Assembly: GCF_018691265.1 (NCBI RefSeq) | Contig: NW_024881313.1 | Coordinates: 6,787,501 to 6,851,500 of the forward strand | DNA length: 64,000 nucleotides | Reading direction: 5' to 3' | From: Tyto alba | Lineage: Eukaryota; Chordata; Aves; Strigiformes; Tytonidae | Notes under the pieces: model-generated | Told to the model about the DNA's origin: nothing | Databases searched by the model: none | The model's input: the letters and a program-made list of their open reading frames with translations, nothing else | Shown: in pieces, positions 46,276-58,231 of the stretch | How the letters are laid out: the number at the start of each line of letters is the position of its first letter | Numbering within the stretch: the stretch's first letter is position 1 | Program-made: the position numbers and the translations under genes

Positions 46276-47690
46276 GAACAAGACAGATTGGGGGCTTTCA
46301 CCAGACAGGTTAAATCACGCATCAGATCAGTCGGGTTGCTGCTCATTTAACAGCCAAGGTTCCGTTTATGGGGTTGCAGTGCCACTGACACACCTCGTGA
46401 TTTATAGTTACAAAAGACCACTGAACCACTAAGTTTTCTAAAAGCTTTAGAAATTTGTAATATGGGGAAGATTGATTAAAAATACGTTTCTGGATGCAAG
46501 TGGCATCACATACTGTGATTGTATATTAGGTAAATATGGTTTATCCTTATTTCTCCTAGCCTCTCATATGAATTTTCTAGCAGGCTTCTTTCTGGTATAT
46601 CATATACATCATCAGGTCTTGTTTTGGCTGGAGCAGTTATGTTTTCATATGACAGTTTTAGTGTTTGTCTCAAGTGCCTTAGCAGCACTGTTTACAGGAT
46701 GCAACGGGTCCTACTTTTTCTCCCTAATCCCTACTCCTTTTTGCTTGCTTTATGCTGAATTTGTACTGACTGAAGGTGGCTGATTAACAGTCACGTATAC
46801 CAATTTCTGCTTACCTATATTATACTTACTGCCCCTGAACTGCACTGCTGTCAGGATGCCCAAACTGCCTTTTATATGTTCTCAAGGCCATACCTCAAAG
46901 CAGAGACAAGGACAGAGAGGGATTTCTGTCCATTTCCATCTTCTCTGAACTGTTCAGTCTAGGGGGGGGTGTGTGTGTGACAAGAGTGGACCCATGGATC
47001 AAAGATGTCAGTTCTGGGGTCCCTGCACCTCCGCTGTATACAAGTTGCCCCTTTATTCCAAAGCAGATTTAGTCTGATTCTTCAGATGTCATTAATTTTG
47101 GTTTTTGCATTCCCAGCAAGACTTAAAGTATGTTTTCCTCTCTACATACCTGGATCACAGCACCTGGTTAAGTTTCCTCTGAAAGCAACCTCATCCATGC
47201 CCACCAAATCCCCCTCCAAACACCACTGAAATGTGTCCCATGAGGATGAACCTACAGGCTACAACCGCAGCCTGAAACACAGATGTACAGACCCAGCCAA
47301 GGGAGCTTGAATGATATTGGGTTTATACTAAATATAAGCAGGGGATTTTGTCAGGCTGAAGATAAAGCTGGCCTGAAATCACCAACCCATTTCTGCAGGA
47401 CTAACCTCCACATCTCCCAGCTAGCTAGGCTGCAGTTTCCCTTGCAAAGGCTTCTTTATTGAGTGTGAAGCGCGTGTACCAGGAATATGGGATTTCCAAA
47501 AGAGTATTTGAAGAGAAACCAGGGGAACTAGAGGAAACACTGAGCTGGCTTCTTGCACATACTGGAGAGCTGTAACTCTTGCTTCCTTAAACCACGGGGA
47601 CAGCCCCTGACCCCAGGGAAACGTTTTCCTTGTGAACACACCTTTCCCCTTCTGCAGGATGGTGTGTTGGGTGCAAAAATTACCTAAGCC
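46276..47690. other. Unique non-coding DNA, nothing seen
   Basis: No gene recognised. A G-run followed by GT repeats lies near 46962-46979. Confidence 0.55.
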
Positions 47691-48320
47691 ATTTAGGAGA
47701 AATGCAGCAGCTTCTCTGCCACTGGGGGCTGCAGGTCCTTCATCATGTCTGTGTTGGTGGCCTTGAAAAGTCTTAAGACAGGCCCAGTCTTATACTCTGT
47801 GATGGAGACGTGACCTGCCCTGGGAAGGAAATAATCACAGTCTGCTCTGCCCTTGTCCGGTTTGGAGCCAAAGATGTCACTTCGCCACAAAAGCGGAGAG
47901 GAAGAGGAAGGGTGACTGACCTCACCCAGCTGCAGCAGAGAGCACAAAAGGGATAAAACTGTTGAGGATAAGCTCAGCTGCTCTGGGAACTTCCCTTCCC
48001 TGGCCTTTCTGAAGGCGTCATCGGTATCTCCAGCCAACCAAGTAATTTTCCGTCTGACGCCTCCTGTCCATGTCAGCTCACCCGCCCAGTCTGACCCAGT
48101 TCTTGCCCTCCCAGCACAGACTTCCCTGGGCAGTGGGTCACCCACACTTGTGCAATGTATCTCCCAGGCTCCCCCCACCCCTGACTTCTTCCACGTCCTG
48201 GCCTCGGCTGCCTTTGCTGCCTTCCCCCCTGCACGGCCCAAGCCCAACTCTGGGTCTCTCCATGGGTAGCAGCCTTGGATATGACTAAGTCTTGGGCTAG
48301 TCATGAGTCTGTCCACCTGT
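47691..48320. other. GC-rich stretch with a long unrecognised minus frame
   Basis: A 207-codon minus-strand frame (47693-48316) is open here. Its translation is rich in Gly, Arg, Ser and Leu with no domain, signal peptide or membrane segment I recognise. The region is GC-rich, which favours long chance frames, and I see no supporting start context or splice sites. It is left as non-coding. Confidence 0.4.
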
Positions 48321-48440
48321 TTGCCATTGGAAGGTGGAAGCTATCTTGGGGAAGGTGTAACACGGTCTGTATCACACATACAAGGCTGGAGATAAGACAA
48401 CTCCCAAAGAATCCAGATGTTTCGTGTTTTTTTTTGTTGG

Positions 48441-48459
48441 TTTTTTTTTTTTTTTTTTT
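48441..48459. repeat. Poly-T tract (19 T), preceded by T9
   Basis: Homopolymer T. It pairs with the poly-A at 48540-48560 as an inverted repeat across about 80 bp. Confidence 0.9.
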
Positions 48460-48539
48460 AATTGACTACTAAGTAATGAATGAAAACTAGGCTTATAACA
48501 TTCAGTATTTAAGAAGCTCCAGTCTCCTTTGATGTAGGC

Positions 48540-48560
48540 AAAAAAAAAAAAAAAAAAAAA
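48540..48560. repeat. Poly-A tract (21 A)
   Basis: Homopolymer A, the second member of the T/A pair with 48441-48459. Confidence 0.9.
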
Positions 48561-48890
48561 GGCTTGGTTCTGGCAAAAATAATATCAGAATAATACATAT
48601 TACATCCAAAGGAATTAGAAACTGCTAATAGGTGAGCTGCAGGCACGCGAATGTGCTTTAGTCATGAAGGATAGCATACCTTTGGATATTTGCTGCCTAT
48701 TTTATGCCCATGGATTTTCCTGATTCTTTTAACATCCCAGGGTATGTGAATGTTGGCAGGCTATCAGGTGTGTAAATACCAGGAGATGAGATCAGTGTTA
48801 ACTGGGGAAACTAGGAGTGGGAAGTGAAATTACTTTTTTTTTTTTTTTCCTTACAATAGTGAAAAGACTTGAGTCTTATTTTTACTGGTA

Positions 48891-48911
48891 CTAATTAGCT
48901 TAGCTAATTAG
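48891..48911. promoter_or_regulatory. Palindrome of paired TAATTA homeodomain-type sites
   Basis: CTAATTAG occurs twice, as the two ends of a 21-bp near-perfect palindrome with a short centre (CTTAG overlap). TAATTA is the classic homeodomain core. It may be a binding site in an enhancer; the evidence is motif only. Confidence 0.35.
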
Positions 48912-51900
48912 AGACTAGTTTCGGTTTGTCCTGCTTGTATATTAGTCATCTGATGGGAATAAGAGCAGAGACCCCAGGGAGCAGAAAATCTTATCAAATT
49001 CTTTTATAATATCTCAATTGACTTGTCTTTAATACACGGTGTGCAAAAAGGTATGACAGCAAAAGTATGACGAAGCATGGTCAGTGATGTAAGACTCAGC
49101 AGTCATTTGCAAATTGCAGTTACCAAATCTTTGGTAGTAGAGGGTTTGGCTTCAGTAAATGCTAAGATAAATTCACGTACAGCTCCCAAGGTATTTTTAT
49201 ACTGTGAGATCAGCTACCATAACTTGCAACGTTACAGCTGGTTTTTCTCTTCCTCTATCCCTTCCATACTGTGGAGAAAAATTCTTTTTGAAGTGTTAGG
49301 ACATGGTGCTTCAAAGCAAAATTATAATCTTAAACGTAAAGTTCCTGCAACTTGAATATCCCTGTGTCTTCTCAAGGTGATGAATCCTAATGCTGTCATC
49401 ACTAAGAAGATGATAAAAAATAATACTGAACTGTCAGTCTCATCAGCTCTTTTAGGGGAGTGATGAGATAAGTTGTAGAGTAAAGCAGTTAAAAGTTGGA
49501 GTAGAAATACATTTATCACTTTTTTGAAATCAATGCATGTTGCAGAAATGTTCCCCAATAGGCAGTGAGCTTTGAACAGAGGGCTCTGCTGGCAGATTTC
49601 TAAACCTACTGAAGCAGAATGTAAATGTGAATGTGAGTGTGTCAAGCTCCAATAGGTGCTTCTAATAGCTAGAAAAGAATTGGTAAAGTTCATCCGCAAT
49701 CTGGATCCACTGATCTGGATCCTCAGTGTGGTTTGGTCCAGCATAAGGTAAGACTTCATCCTCTCCTAAGAGGCAGTGGAGGAAGTTAACACAAGTATGT
49801 AATTCATTCATCAGCAAAGTACGTACAAAAATATTTTGGGATAGGAATCCTTTTCTAAGACAAACCTATTGCTATCAATAAGTGCTTTCAGGCTGCTGTT
49901 TCACACTTTTGATTTCCATTCCAACTTTTTCATTCAGATTGTGTCAAAAGATGAAATTTTTTGTATGGCTTTTCTCCTGGCTGCTTGTCTCTCTCCTTCA
50001 CCTCACCTAAACTCCATGTAAGGATAGATATACCAGACACCAGAAAACTTGTATTTTGCTTCCAATTTCATTTAATGCTATGCTCAATGATGTTGAAAAT
50101 TCACAGAACCTCTAGAGATCTCTTGGGTTCCAGGCTCTATGTTTACAGTTTACATGAAGGTAAAATCGCATGGGAAATACTCAGGAAAATGAGATATTTT
50201 TTTTCTGCCATAGAAACTACCTTCCTCTGCTAGCTGCAGGATCCTTGATTAGTCTTTGTCCTTCACATCCGTTTTTAGGGATGTTATCTGTGCCTGGGTG
50301 GTGTATTTGTAGCAGGCTCCAGCGAGTGATTTATTTCCTACTGACTGTCAAAGAGGAAGGGTTATATCAAGACTCTGATTGCTGAACTGTCCTGATTGCT
50401 TCGTTACTGGCATTTTGTAGAGAGCTGGGAGAGGAAGCCTGGGTACTGGTAGCCTCAGGATTGACACTCTCTAAACACAGTGAAAAAGATAAGAGGGGGA
50501 GAGAGAGGAATTTTCTTGCAGCTCACTAAGAATTGGGCAGTTCCCCTGGCAACAAACTGCTGTTGAAAGCGAGTTTGCATCATCGGAGGGGTCTGTGTCC
50601 TTGAGACCAGGAGGTCAGAACTTGCTCCCAGCTCTGTCCTCAGACCAAGCTGTGTGATGCTAGTGAAAGGCTTGAAGGACATGCGAAGCAGAAAGCTCCC
50701 TCTCAAGTTCTGCTCTCTCTGGTCAACCGCATCCAGACCAGCCGGGAGACTGTGGGCATGGTGTTATAACTCAGGAGACCACAGCAGAAGGTTCAGGTTG
50801 CAACTGCCTCCACAGTGCTTTACCCTGGAGGTGTTTAGTACCACTGAGCCTTTGGGTGCTGCAAAATATCTCTAGAGGGCTAAGCGTCCCTGTCACCCAG
50901 GAAAAGGCTGTTACCTGCATAAGAGGCATGGCTGGAGCTCCGCTGCAATACTGCAGGTGGGGAGAGGGAATGGTTTTGTGGGGCCTGAGGACTGTGCTGA
51001 CACACACTGTGCCCACTGAAGGATGAGGAGAGCTTCCCTGTTTATCGCCAGCCTGGATGAGTGCATGGGGTATTTTACCTGCCATCTGCTGAACGTGGGA
51101 ATATCTATTCCATCAGCTCTGCGCTCACACGCTGGTGGCTTAAAATCTGCTTCCTCACGTAAGGCTGAGTTTCTCCTCAGCATGCACGGTCTGGAAATAA
51201 AAAAGCAGTCAGATAGCAATTTTTATTCTTTACTTCTATGCAAATTAACTACACAAATTTGTGGACACTCTCCGAGGCTAAATTCTTGAGCTAAACCTGG
51301 CCAGTCTGGGGGACCAGGGAACGTATGGGCAGGACTAAGAATGGGGTCAGAATTCAGGGTCTCCTCCTTGGGTTTGGGGAGGTGGAAGAAGAGCTAATGA
51401 GCATAACGGTGGGGGAACGGTTCCCACGACGTGGAAAGTCATGGAGCGAAGAGGAGCCTGTTGGGGTTTTGATATCTATTTTGGGAACTGGCTGCAATTT
51501 TAACTGCCTTCAGCACAACCCAGGCTCCTGTCTTGGATGATCTGTTCCTTCACAACAGGAGGAAGGGATTGCTCTGCCTGCTATAAAAAAATATATCTGG
51601 TGTAAAGTTTTTTGGAGGTAGCGTTTTAATTAGAGACAACCACAGTGGATGAATTGGTTTAAAAATTAAAGTGGTGGATGTAGGTGTAATTATTTCTCCC
51701 TTTTCTTTGATGTGAGGATATTTAAATATACATCTCATCCAACTAGAACTGATCTGGGGTCATTTAGATGAGGGTTACTAATGTAGTGCTGTCTCTCTTA
51801 TGTCTCATAATACATGTAGTGACACAGCTGTGGCTCAGCATCAGCATTCCCTCTCTAAACACGTCTGTTTTCAGGTATTTATGTAACTGTTGCTGGAATT

Positions 51901-52067
51901 TCCTCCTGATTGGTTGACACTTGTCAGATCTATTGAAACCATTTCAGCAAATCAAGAGGAGGAAAGAATGTTTACTGTTGACTAGAATGGAAAAGTATTT
52001 TTTAAGCGGTTTGGGGGTTTTTTCCTTGTTTTTTTTAAAGAGGAAAAGTGAAAATGGTTATAATGGA

Positions 52068-52209
52068 AGAGGGTTCCCAGAGAAGCTGTAGAGTCTCTGT
52101 CATTGTAGGTTTTCAAGACCTGACTGGGCAAAGCCATAAGAAACCTCAACAGGAAGCTGTCTAGGTGCTTCTCAAGGTCCCTTCCAACCTCAGTGGTTCT
52201 GTAATTCTA
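52068..52209 (+). mobile_element. CR1 LINE 3' end fragment, about 140 bp
   Basis: A plus-strand CR1 tail: GAAGCTGTAGAGTCTCTGTC, then the TTTTCAAGACCTGACTGGGC block, and an end in AAGGTCCCTTCCAACCTCAG followed by a degraded GGTTCTGTAATTCTA tail. Only the very 3' end is present, the usual short truncated form. It is the only CR1 I see on the plus strand here. Confidence 0.9.
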
Positions 52210-53305
52210 CAAGCTCTGAACCTTGGCAATGTGATGGCAATGTGCATTCAAAAACTTGTTTTAAAAATACATCACTGCTCAAGATTGGCAGTATGTCAAA
52301 TGCTTGAGGTGAGATGGGGTATTCATTTGCGATCTCCACACCATGATGAAAGAAGCTGGTTTCTGATGGCAGTGCTGTACATCTGTCAAAGAAATCCCAC
52401 CACAGTTTTTACTGTGAGCACATACTGCATGTGCACATTGCAGTACACCTCTACAATACATATTCATAAAGCATACTCTTAGGCATTAGTTTCTTCAGTC
52501 ATTGTCTGAACTCACACTGATGTGATAAGCTGCTCTGTGGTGCTGTGGATCTCCCTCTCCCCACCCTTCCAACAGAGCCTACAGAGTGCCACAGAAATGG
52601 CCAGCACATTTTCTCAATGAGCAAATTTCTACTTTTTCAAAAGAATTGTGTCTGTGTCTGCCAGGATTCAAGTTGTCAAAAGCAGTAGTAAACACTAAAT
52701 GGCATGATGTCTGTTTACTAGTTAGTATGCAGAGGGAGATACTAAAAGCCATGCACACAAAATGAGAAGGCTGTTGTGCAAACTAGTACATGGTTGCATA
52801 TGTACCAAGTGTCAATGCTGAGGTTAGTGGTTTGGCCCAGTGGACCTCCAAGTTTGAGCTACCTCATCTCCTTCATCACAGAGGGATGTTTGACTGTCCA
52901 CTAGCAATGAGTTGCGTGGAAGAAAAGTTCATGTTTGTTCTCACGTTCCTGTTGCAAGGTATCCCACTGGATTCCTGGCCCCAGCTTCTTTGGAAAGGTG
53001 TCATCTTTCTAGTGGTGCCTGCCACTTGCTAGTGATTTGTGCTGGAACAGTTGCTCTCTGAGCACCCCTGCGACCAAGATTTCATTTTCATGCTTGTTCC
53101 TGCCATGTCTGCCTGCTGGGCAGCCAGTTAGAGCATAAGCAAAAGTCTGTGAATGCCAGTGCTGCAATATTCAGTTGCCTGAATGAAATAACACAATAAT
53201 TTTGAATACGTGAACCTTCTCCCATAGTTTTCTTGACACAGGATCAGCATTGGCTCAGTTCTTCCTTTGTCACCTTCTAACGTGATTCTGTGTCATGTGA
53301 AATTG
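52210..53305. other. Unique non-coding DNA, nothing seen
   Basis: No gene or repeat recognised. Frames are 105 codons or shorter. Confidence 0.55.
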
Positions 53306-53310
53306 TGCAG
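53306..53310. repeat. Target-site duplication TGCAG (left)
   Basis: Identical to 54372-54376 across the LTR. Confidence 0.85.
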
Positions 53311-53498
53311 TGTCGTGGTTTAGGCCTGGTTGGCAGACAACTACAATGCAGCCACTCTCTCTCCCTTCCCCTCCGGCAATGAGAAGAGACAGAGAGCCAG
53401 GCTTGGGGTCCGAGATAGGACTGGGATGGGGAGAAAATTCCCCTTTATGGTCACGAGCAAAAGGCAGACTCGTTAGGGGAAGAAAAAAAGAACATACA

Positions 53499-53504
53499 TT
53501 TATT
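53499..53504 (-). promoter_or_regulatory. LTR polyadenylation signal AATAAA
   Basis: TTTATT on the plus strand reads AATAAA in the LTR's own direction, about 190 bp before its 3' end. Confidence 0.6.
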
Positions 53505-53753
53505 ACATACACTAACAACACATAACAGAGTAGGACAGTGAGAAGCATTGCCACATCTTGAGAACACCTTCCCCCCACCCCTCCCTTCTTCCCAGGCTCA
53601 GCTCTGCTCCTGATATCTCTACCTCCTCCCCCAGGGGCAGGGAATGGGGGGTGCAGTCAGCGCTGCCACTTCCTTCATGTTCGGTGAGGGGAGTGTCCGG
53701 AACTTGTTCCTCCTGCTCCAGTGTGGTCCCCCTCTCACAGGAGACAGTCCTCC

Positions 53754-53889
53754 ACAAACTTTCTCCGACATGAATTCCTCCCATGGGCCGCAGCGTTCCC
53801 CACACTGCTCCGTCATGGGTCACCAACTCCCTCCGACTGGATTCCCTCCCATGGCTGCAGCCCTTCCCGAGCTGCTCCGGCGTGGGACT
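53754..53889 (-). repeat. 68-bp tandem duplication inside the LTR
   Basis: Units 53754-53821 and 53822-53889 share the CTCCGAC, ATTCC.TCCCATGG, GCAGC and CTGCTCCG words in the same order. They lie between the TATA-like box and the polyadenylation signal, so they would be transcribed. Confidence 0.75.
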
Positions 53890-54207
53890 CCCCCGCATGC
53901 TGCAATCCTCCCAGTGTTGAATTACAGCAGCGGGGCTGCCTCTTCCCATGAGACCCCGGCCTTCTTTGGGCACAGCACCTTGATCAGGCGAGCAGGAGCC
54001 ACAGGCCATAAATCAATGTCTGCTCCACCGTAGATCTCCATGGGTGGCAGGGGGGGCCGCCCTGCCGTCTCACCACAGGATACAGGGGGTCTCTGCTCCG
54101 GCACACCTCCCCCCTCCTTTCTTCCTCCGTTCCTCCACTGACCTTGGTGTTCATGCAGCTGCAGCAACTCCTCCTCACCAGTCCCACTGCTTGTCACCAC
54201 GTCCCTT

Positions 54208-54217
54208 CTTAAATATG
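54208..54217 (-). promoter_or_regulatory. LTR TATA-like box
   Basis: CATATTTAAG on the minus strand, about 155 bp from the 5' end of the LTR. Its position fits a U3 promoter; its activity is unknown. Confidence 0.5.
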
Positions 54218-54371
54218 TTATTGCAGAGGCACAGCTGATGGGCTCAGTTTCCAAACAGAAGTGGAGCTGGCTTGGAGCTGGAGGAGCTTCGAGAAGCTTC
54301 TCACAGGGGGCTGCCCCGATAGCCCCCTCCCCTGCCACCAAAAAGCTCCACCACTCACTCAACCCAGGACA

Positions 54372-54376
54372 TGCAG
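54372..54376. repeat. Target-site duplication TGCAG (right)
   Basis: Perfect match to 53306-53310. Confidence 0.85.
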
Positions 54377-57300
54377 TCAGGTCAACAGAGTATAACCTCA
54401 GCAGCAGATATTTTCAAGACTAGGTCCAAACTAAACTATAAAAATTCTCTCCCATTTCTTCGCTTCCTCTTTCACATGCCTTTCCCACCACAATTCCTTC
54501 TCATGTGTACCTTCACTAAGACAGGCAATGTGCTGTTCTAATATTTCTTTATTCTATTCTGGTTCTTATGCCGCCCACATCAGTATGGTGTCTAACTATC
54601 ACATACAGATTTGAGGGGAGAAGATACGAAAAAATGAGAAAAACAGCCCTGCTAATTAACATTCCTCTAGTGTTGGAAGGGAGAAAAATTGTTCTGTTAG
54701 CATTTAATTTTTGAAAAGCACTCAGTGTAAAGGTTTTGGGAGGAACTTTCTAAATACTTTGCTTAATAAAGTGGCAATTATGTGAAAATGAGAATAGACA
54801 ATGATTGCTGAGACAATGGAATGTGATTTCTGGAAAAAAAAATACACTGCAAACTCAAATCTGCTTATGTCAAAGAGAGACTGGCATCGATGCAGCGTTG
54901 ATAAACTACACTCAAGGAAAGTAAAATACTAGGTAATGGCCGTCTGCCAGTCACTGTTGATTAAAAGGTACCTTTTTGTTGTCTTTTGAAGTTGGAACAG
55001 AATGAAAGATGTTTTACTGAACAAGATTATAGGAAAGGACTTTCCAGATAGTGATCCCTTAATCTGGTAGATATGGAAATCAGAAGATATATTGCAGGGG
55101 GCTACCCATCTATCTGCCTATATGTATGGTAGTCATTACTCAGCTGTGCAGTTGGAGTCTAGGGTAAATTAGCATGAGAAGATGAGAATGGAAGATGGCT
55201 GCGGGAAGCAGCTATGGCATGTAGCTTCCCAACATTATGTGGCGGTTCTTTGTTGTTAATTTTCAGAGAAGGAAATGAGATTTCAGTGATTGGGCAGAAA
55301 CTATATAGACAAGATCAAAACAAATTATAATTCAAGATATTCAGTGCCATTTCTAACAGCTTTTCTTGTGTCTTATTTTAATGTTCCAAATAAACACAGA
55401 CCAAGAAAGAGAGAGAGAGAAAACATCTTTTCTCCTGTTACAAACTTCTACAGTTATCAGTAGCAAAACAAATACTTAATTTTGGTAGCACCTAGAAAGC
55501 ATGAATGAACTTTGATCTTAGTTCTGTACTTCAGTATAAGGCTTCACAAGAACATCTAGTACTGATATATGTTACCCATTGCTTCTGAACACAGAGAAAC
55601 AGGCTGAAATAAAATAGGATCCAGAATGTACAAAGGCAGCACAGGAAGAAATGTAGCATACTGCAACATGATGTTGGAAATATTTTTATCATAGCTGTAC
55701 ATCTAGTTCTCAAAAAAAAAAAAAAAAAAGAAACCCTCTAGTGCTTTTTTTCCTTACATTTGTATTTGAAAAACTGATTAGATTCAATGAGTCTTGGTTC
55801 AGACAAAAGGAACTGGAGGAGAAAACCCAGCATACATAAAAGAATATGGGGTATTAGCTTTTCAGTTTTAATAAACTCACTGGCAGCTTCAAGAAGCAAT
55901 GATGAAAAATTATTCTAAGTGCAATTTTTATGTAATATCTGCTGCCAGATAAAAACAAATCAACAACTGAGATACTAAAATATGCTAGCTAAAAGTATAA
56001 GGAAATGAGGGCTTTTCCCTGCTTTACCCATCAGTCTGTAATTGGAGTTTATACCTAAATAATACAATGAAGGGTGCATTAGAGGTAGCATGGGTTATTT
56101 ATAAAACTCAAAAACTTGTAGGGAAGGATTCCACACTGGAAGTGTATAATAAAGCAAGATCTGACTGAACAGAGCCAGGCTTGCCTGCACAGAGATAAAA
56201 ACAAATATTTGGCTGATGGTACTGCAGCTTTTGTATTATTAAACATACCTACCATTTGGGGGAAAAAAAAAAAAAAGATATCTTTCTTCCATGTTGGAGG
56301 AGTCTGCTCTTCCTAAAGAATCCATCTGAGTTTACTTCAATGTCTTCCTTGAATCTTGTTAGGGCAGATTTTTCTGTTACTATTGTTTGCAGAGAGCATG
56401 GGACGTTATGTTGTGGAGGGGGTAGACATATCCTTTGAAGCCTCATTTTTTTGTTGTTTTTGAGCTTGAGGGGGTTACTTTGAAAGCTGGTGTTAATACG
56501 TCTGTGAGCACGCACCCTTGTGAGCTGCATTGATTTGAGTTAGTCTTGCCTAGGCCATATGAATGTCAACAACTTAAGAAAAGAATGAAGCAATTCTTTC
56601 AACTCTCAGATGTCTGCACAAGGGTGAGGAACGGCAGAGATGCCTCCTATGGTGTAGAGGATATTGTGCAAGAGGGAGGATTTGGGGAAACAAGGTAGTA
56701 CTCGTATATCCTCTGCCTCATGGATAGTGGGGGCTTGTGCAGGCAACAAAGTGGCTGGAGAGAAGCAAGAGAGCTGAATAAGAATGGAGCACGCCTGACA
56801 TCAGGCAATCCACTCTCCGTGGCTGGGCGAACTGGTGCATGTCCATGAACTATCTCATGTCAATATTGCTGTGTGTCCTCGAGTCATGAGATGAGTACAC
56901 TGGAGGGCTGAGGGAACACCAGGAGACATTAATCTCAAGGAGAGACTCTTGTCTTTCCAGTGGGACTTCCATGTGCTGCCGATGGGAGAGTGCTGGCATG
57001 CATCTGTGTCCCTGGGCAACTCAGCAATGTTGACCTTGGCCATCCTTGTTGGCTTACTTCCCACCTGGGCTTGAGATCTGGATTGCTTAACTATCCCCAT
57101 GCTACCAGATGCCTGTTGCAGGATGAGTGGCATTACAGGTCAAGTTGACATAGTGTAGGCATAAGAACTATGCAGGAACTATGTACAGGGCCTTACGAGT
57201 CTCAAGAGCTACATGTTTTTTACCCTTACAGGACTGTAGGGACCTTCAGGTCTTCTGGTCTATGAGAAGACAGCGTAAAGGCACCAACATCCATTCTCTT

Positions 57301-58226
57301 TCCCTTTTGTAATTCATCTGCCCCATATCCAGCCCAAATAGCAGGTGCGGCAGGGAGCACTGTGACCTAACTGCAGAATTATTTCCTTCTGCCATTAAAA
57401 GAAATTTTAATGCACAGCAAGCTCCATTGAAGTGCAAGTGAAGGGCCCATTTCATAAAAGATTTAGGCACTGTCTCGGTGCATACTTTTGATTTGTACAG
57501 CAGGGAGCTTGCACTTGGGAAGAAGAAGGGGTGGAGGAAGGACTTTGCTTTAAATGGCAGCCTTTTTTCTTATTCATTTTGCATTCAAAGCCCAAATATA
57601 TTTTCTCTCTCTCTAGCCTTGATTTATGACCTTATAAAAATGAGATAGAATCAGCCCAGAAAGAAACAAAGGTTAGGTCTTCCCAGAGCCTGAAGCCTTT
57701 GTGTAAGTCCCTGAAGAACAGCTGTGCAAATTACATTTGCTGCTATCAGATAAAGTGGAGACAGAAAGCAGTTTTTCTAGCAGGATCTGGACAAGATTCC
57801 ATTTTATTTTGTCATTTTGAATGCAGGTTTGATTTTGTTTGCTGGTAATCACAGCCTTTAGTGCTACCTTGCTAAATATGGCTATTGCAGGAGAACTCGC
57901 ATCAATATGATATCAGTACAGGCAGAAAGAGAAACATCCTGTTTATGTGAACGTCCCTAACAAAAGGAGTCAAGATCTAAACAGATAGAAGAGAATGCCG
58001 GTAACCATGAAACAAACTATATGCCAGATGTTAGTCATGTTGCTTAGAGCACTATGAGAAGTTGATCAGATATTATGTTGATGAGCACAGCTTATGAACC
58101 TGTAGAGAAGGGAAGCAATAGTTTCATTTGCATGATTAAAGGTTTGTGTAGTACTTCTACACTGAATTGTAAATAATTTCATTTTACCCGACTGTAGGAA
58201 TTAAAAGGTTACATTTTAAGGCATAC
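54377..58226. other. Unique non-coding DNA, no gene seen
   Basis: No gene recognised. It contains a GA run near 55407-55420, a poly-A of 18 at 55712-55729 and an A-run near 56262-56275. 57720-57960 is evenly complex AT-rich sequence that could be a conserved element. Frames do not exceed 93 codons. Confidence 0.5.
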
Positions 58227-58231
58227 ACTTT
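58227..58231. repeat. Target-site duplication ACTTT (left)
   Basis: Identical to 58723-58727 across the LTR. Confidence 0.88.

Larger units (their letters stand above)
48321..52067. other. Unique non-coding DNA, no certain gene
   Basis: It holds the poly-T/poly-A pair, a paired TAATTAG palindrome at 48891-48911, and a minus frame with a membrane-anchor-like segment (49322-49759), each discussed separately. No other gene or element is recognised. Confidence 0.5.
53311..54371 (-). mobile_element. Solo LTR (bird ERV), 1061 bp, minus strand
   Basis: On the plus strand it starts TGTCGTGGTTTAGGCCTGGT and ends CAACCCAGGACA, so on the minus strand it begins TGTCCTGGGTTG like the other LTRs of this class. 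Perfect 5-bp duplications TGCAG flank it, typical of ERVL-like insertions. Minus-strand signals are a TATA-like CATATTTAAG (54208-54217) and AATAAA (complement of 53499-53504), in the right order. A 68-bp unit is tandemly repeated at 53754-53889. GC-rich frames of up to 165 codons inside it are LTR sequence, not genes. No internal retroviral region is attached. Confidence 0.92.

Noticed and set aside
53512..54362. Several 100-165-codon frames on both strands
   Set aside because: All lie inside the 1061-bp LTR and reflect its GC content. No retroviral protein is encoded.
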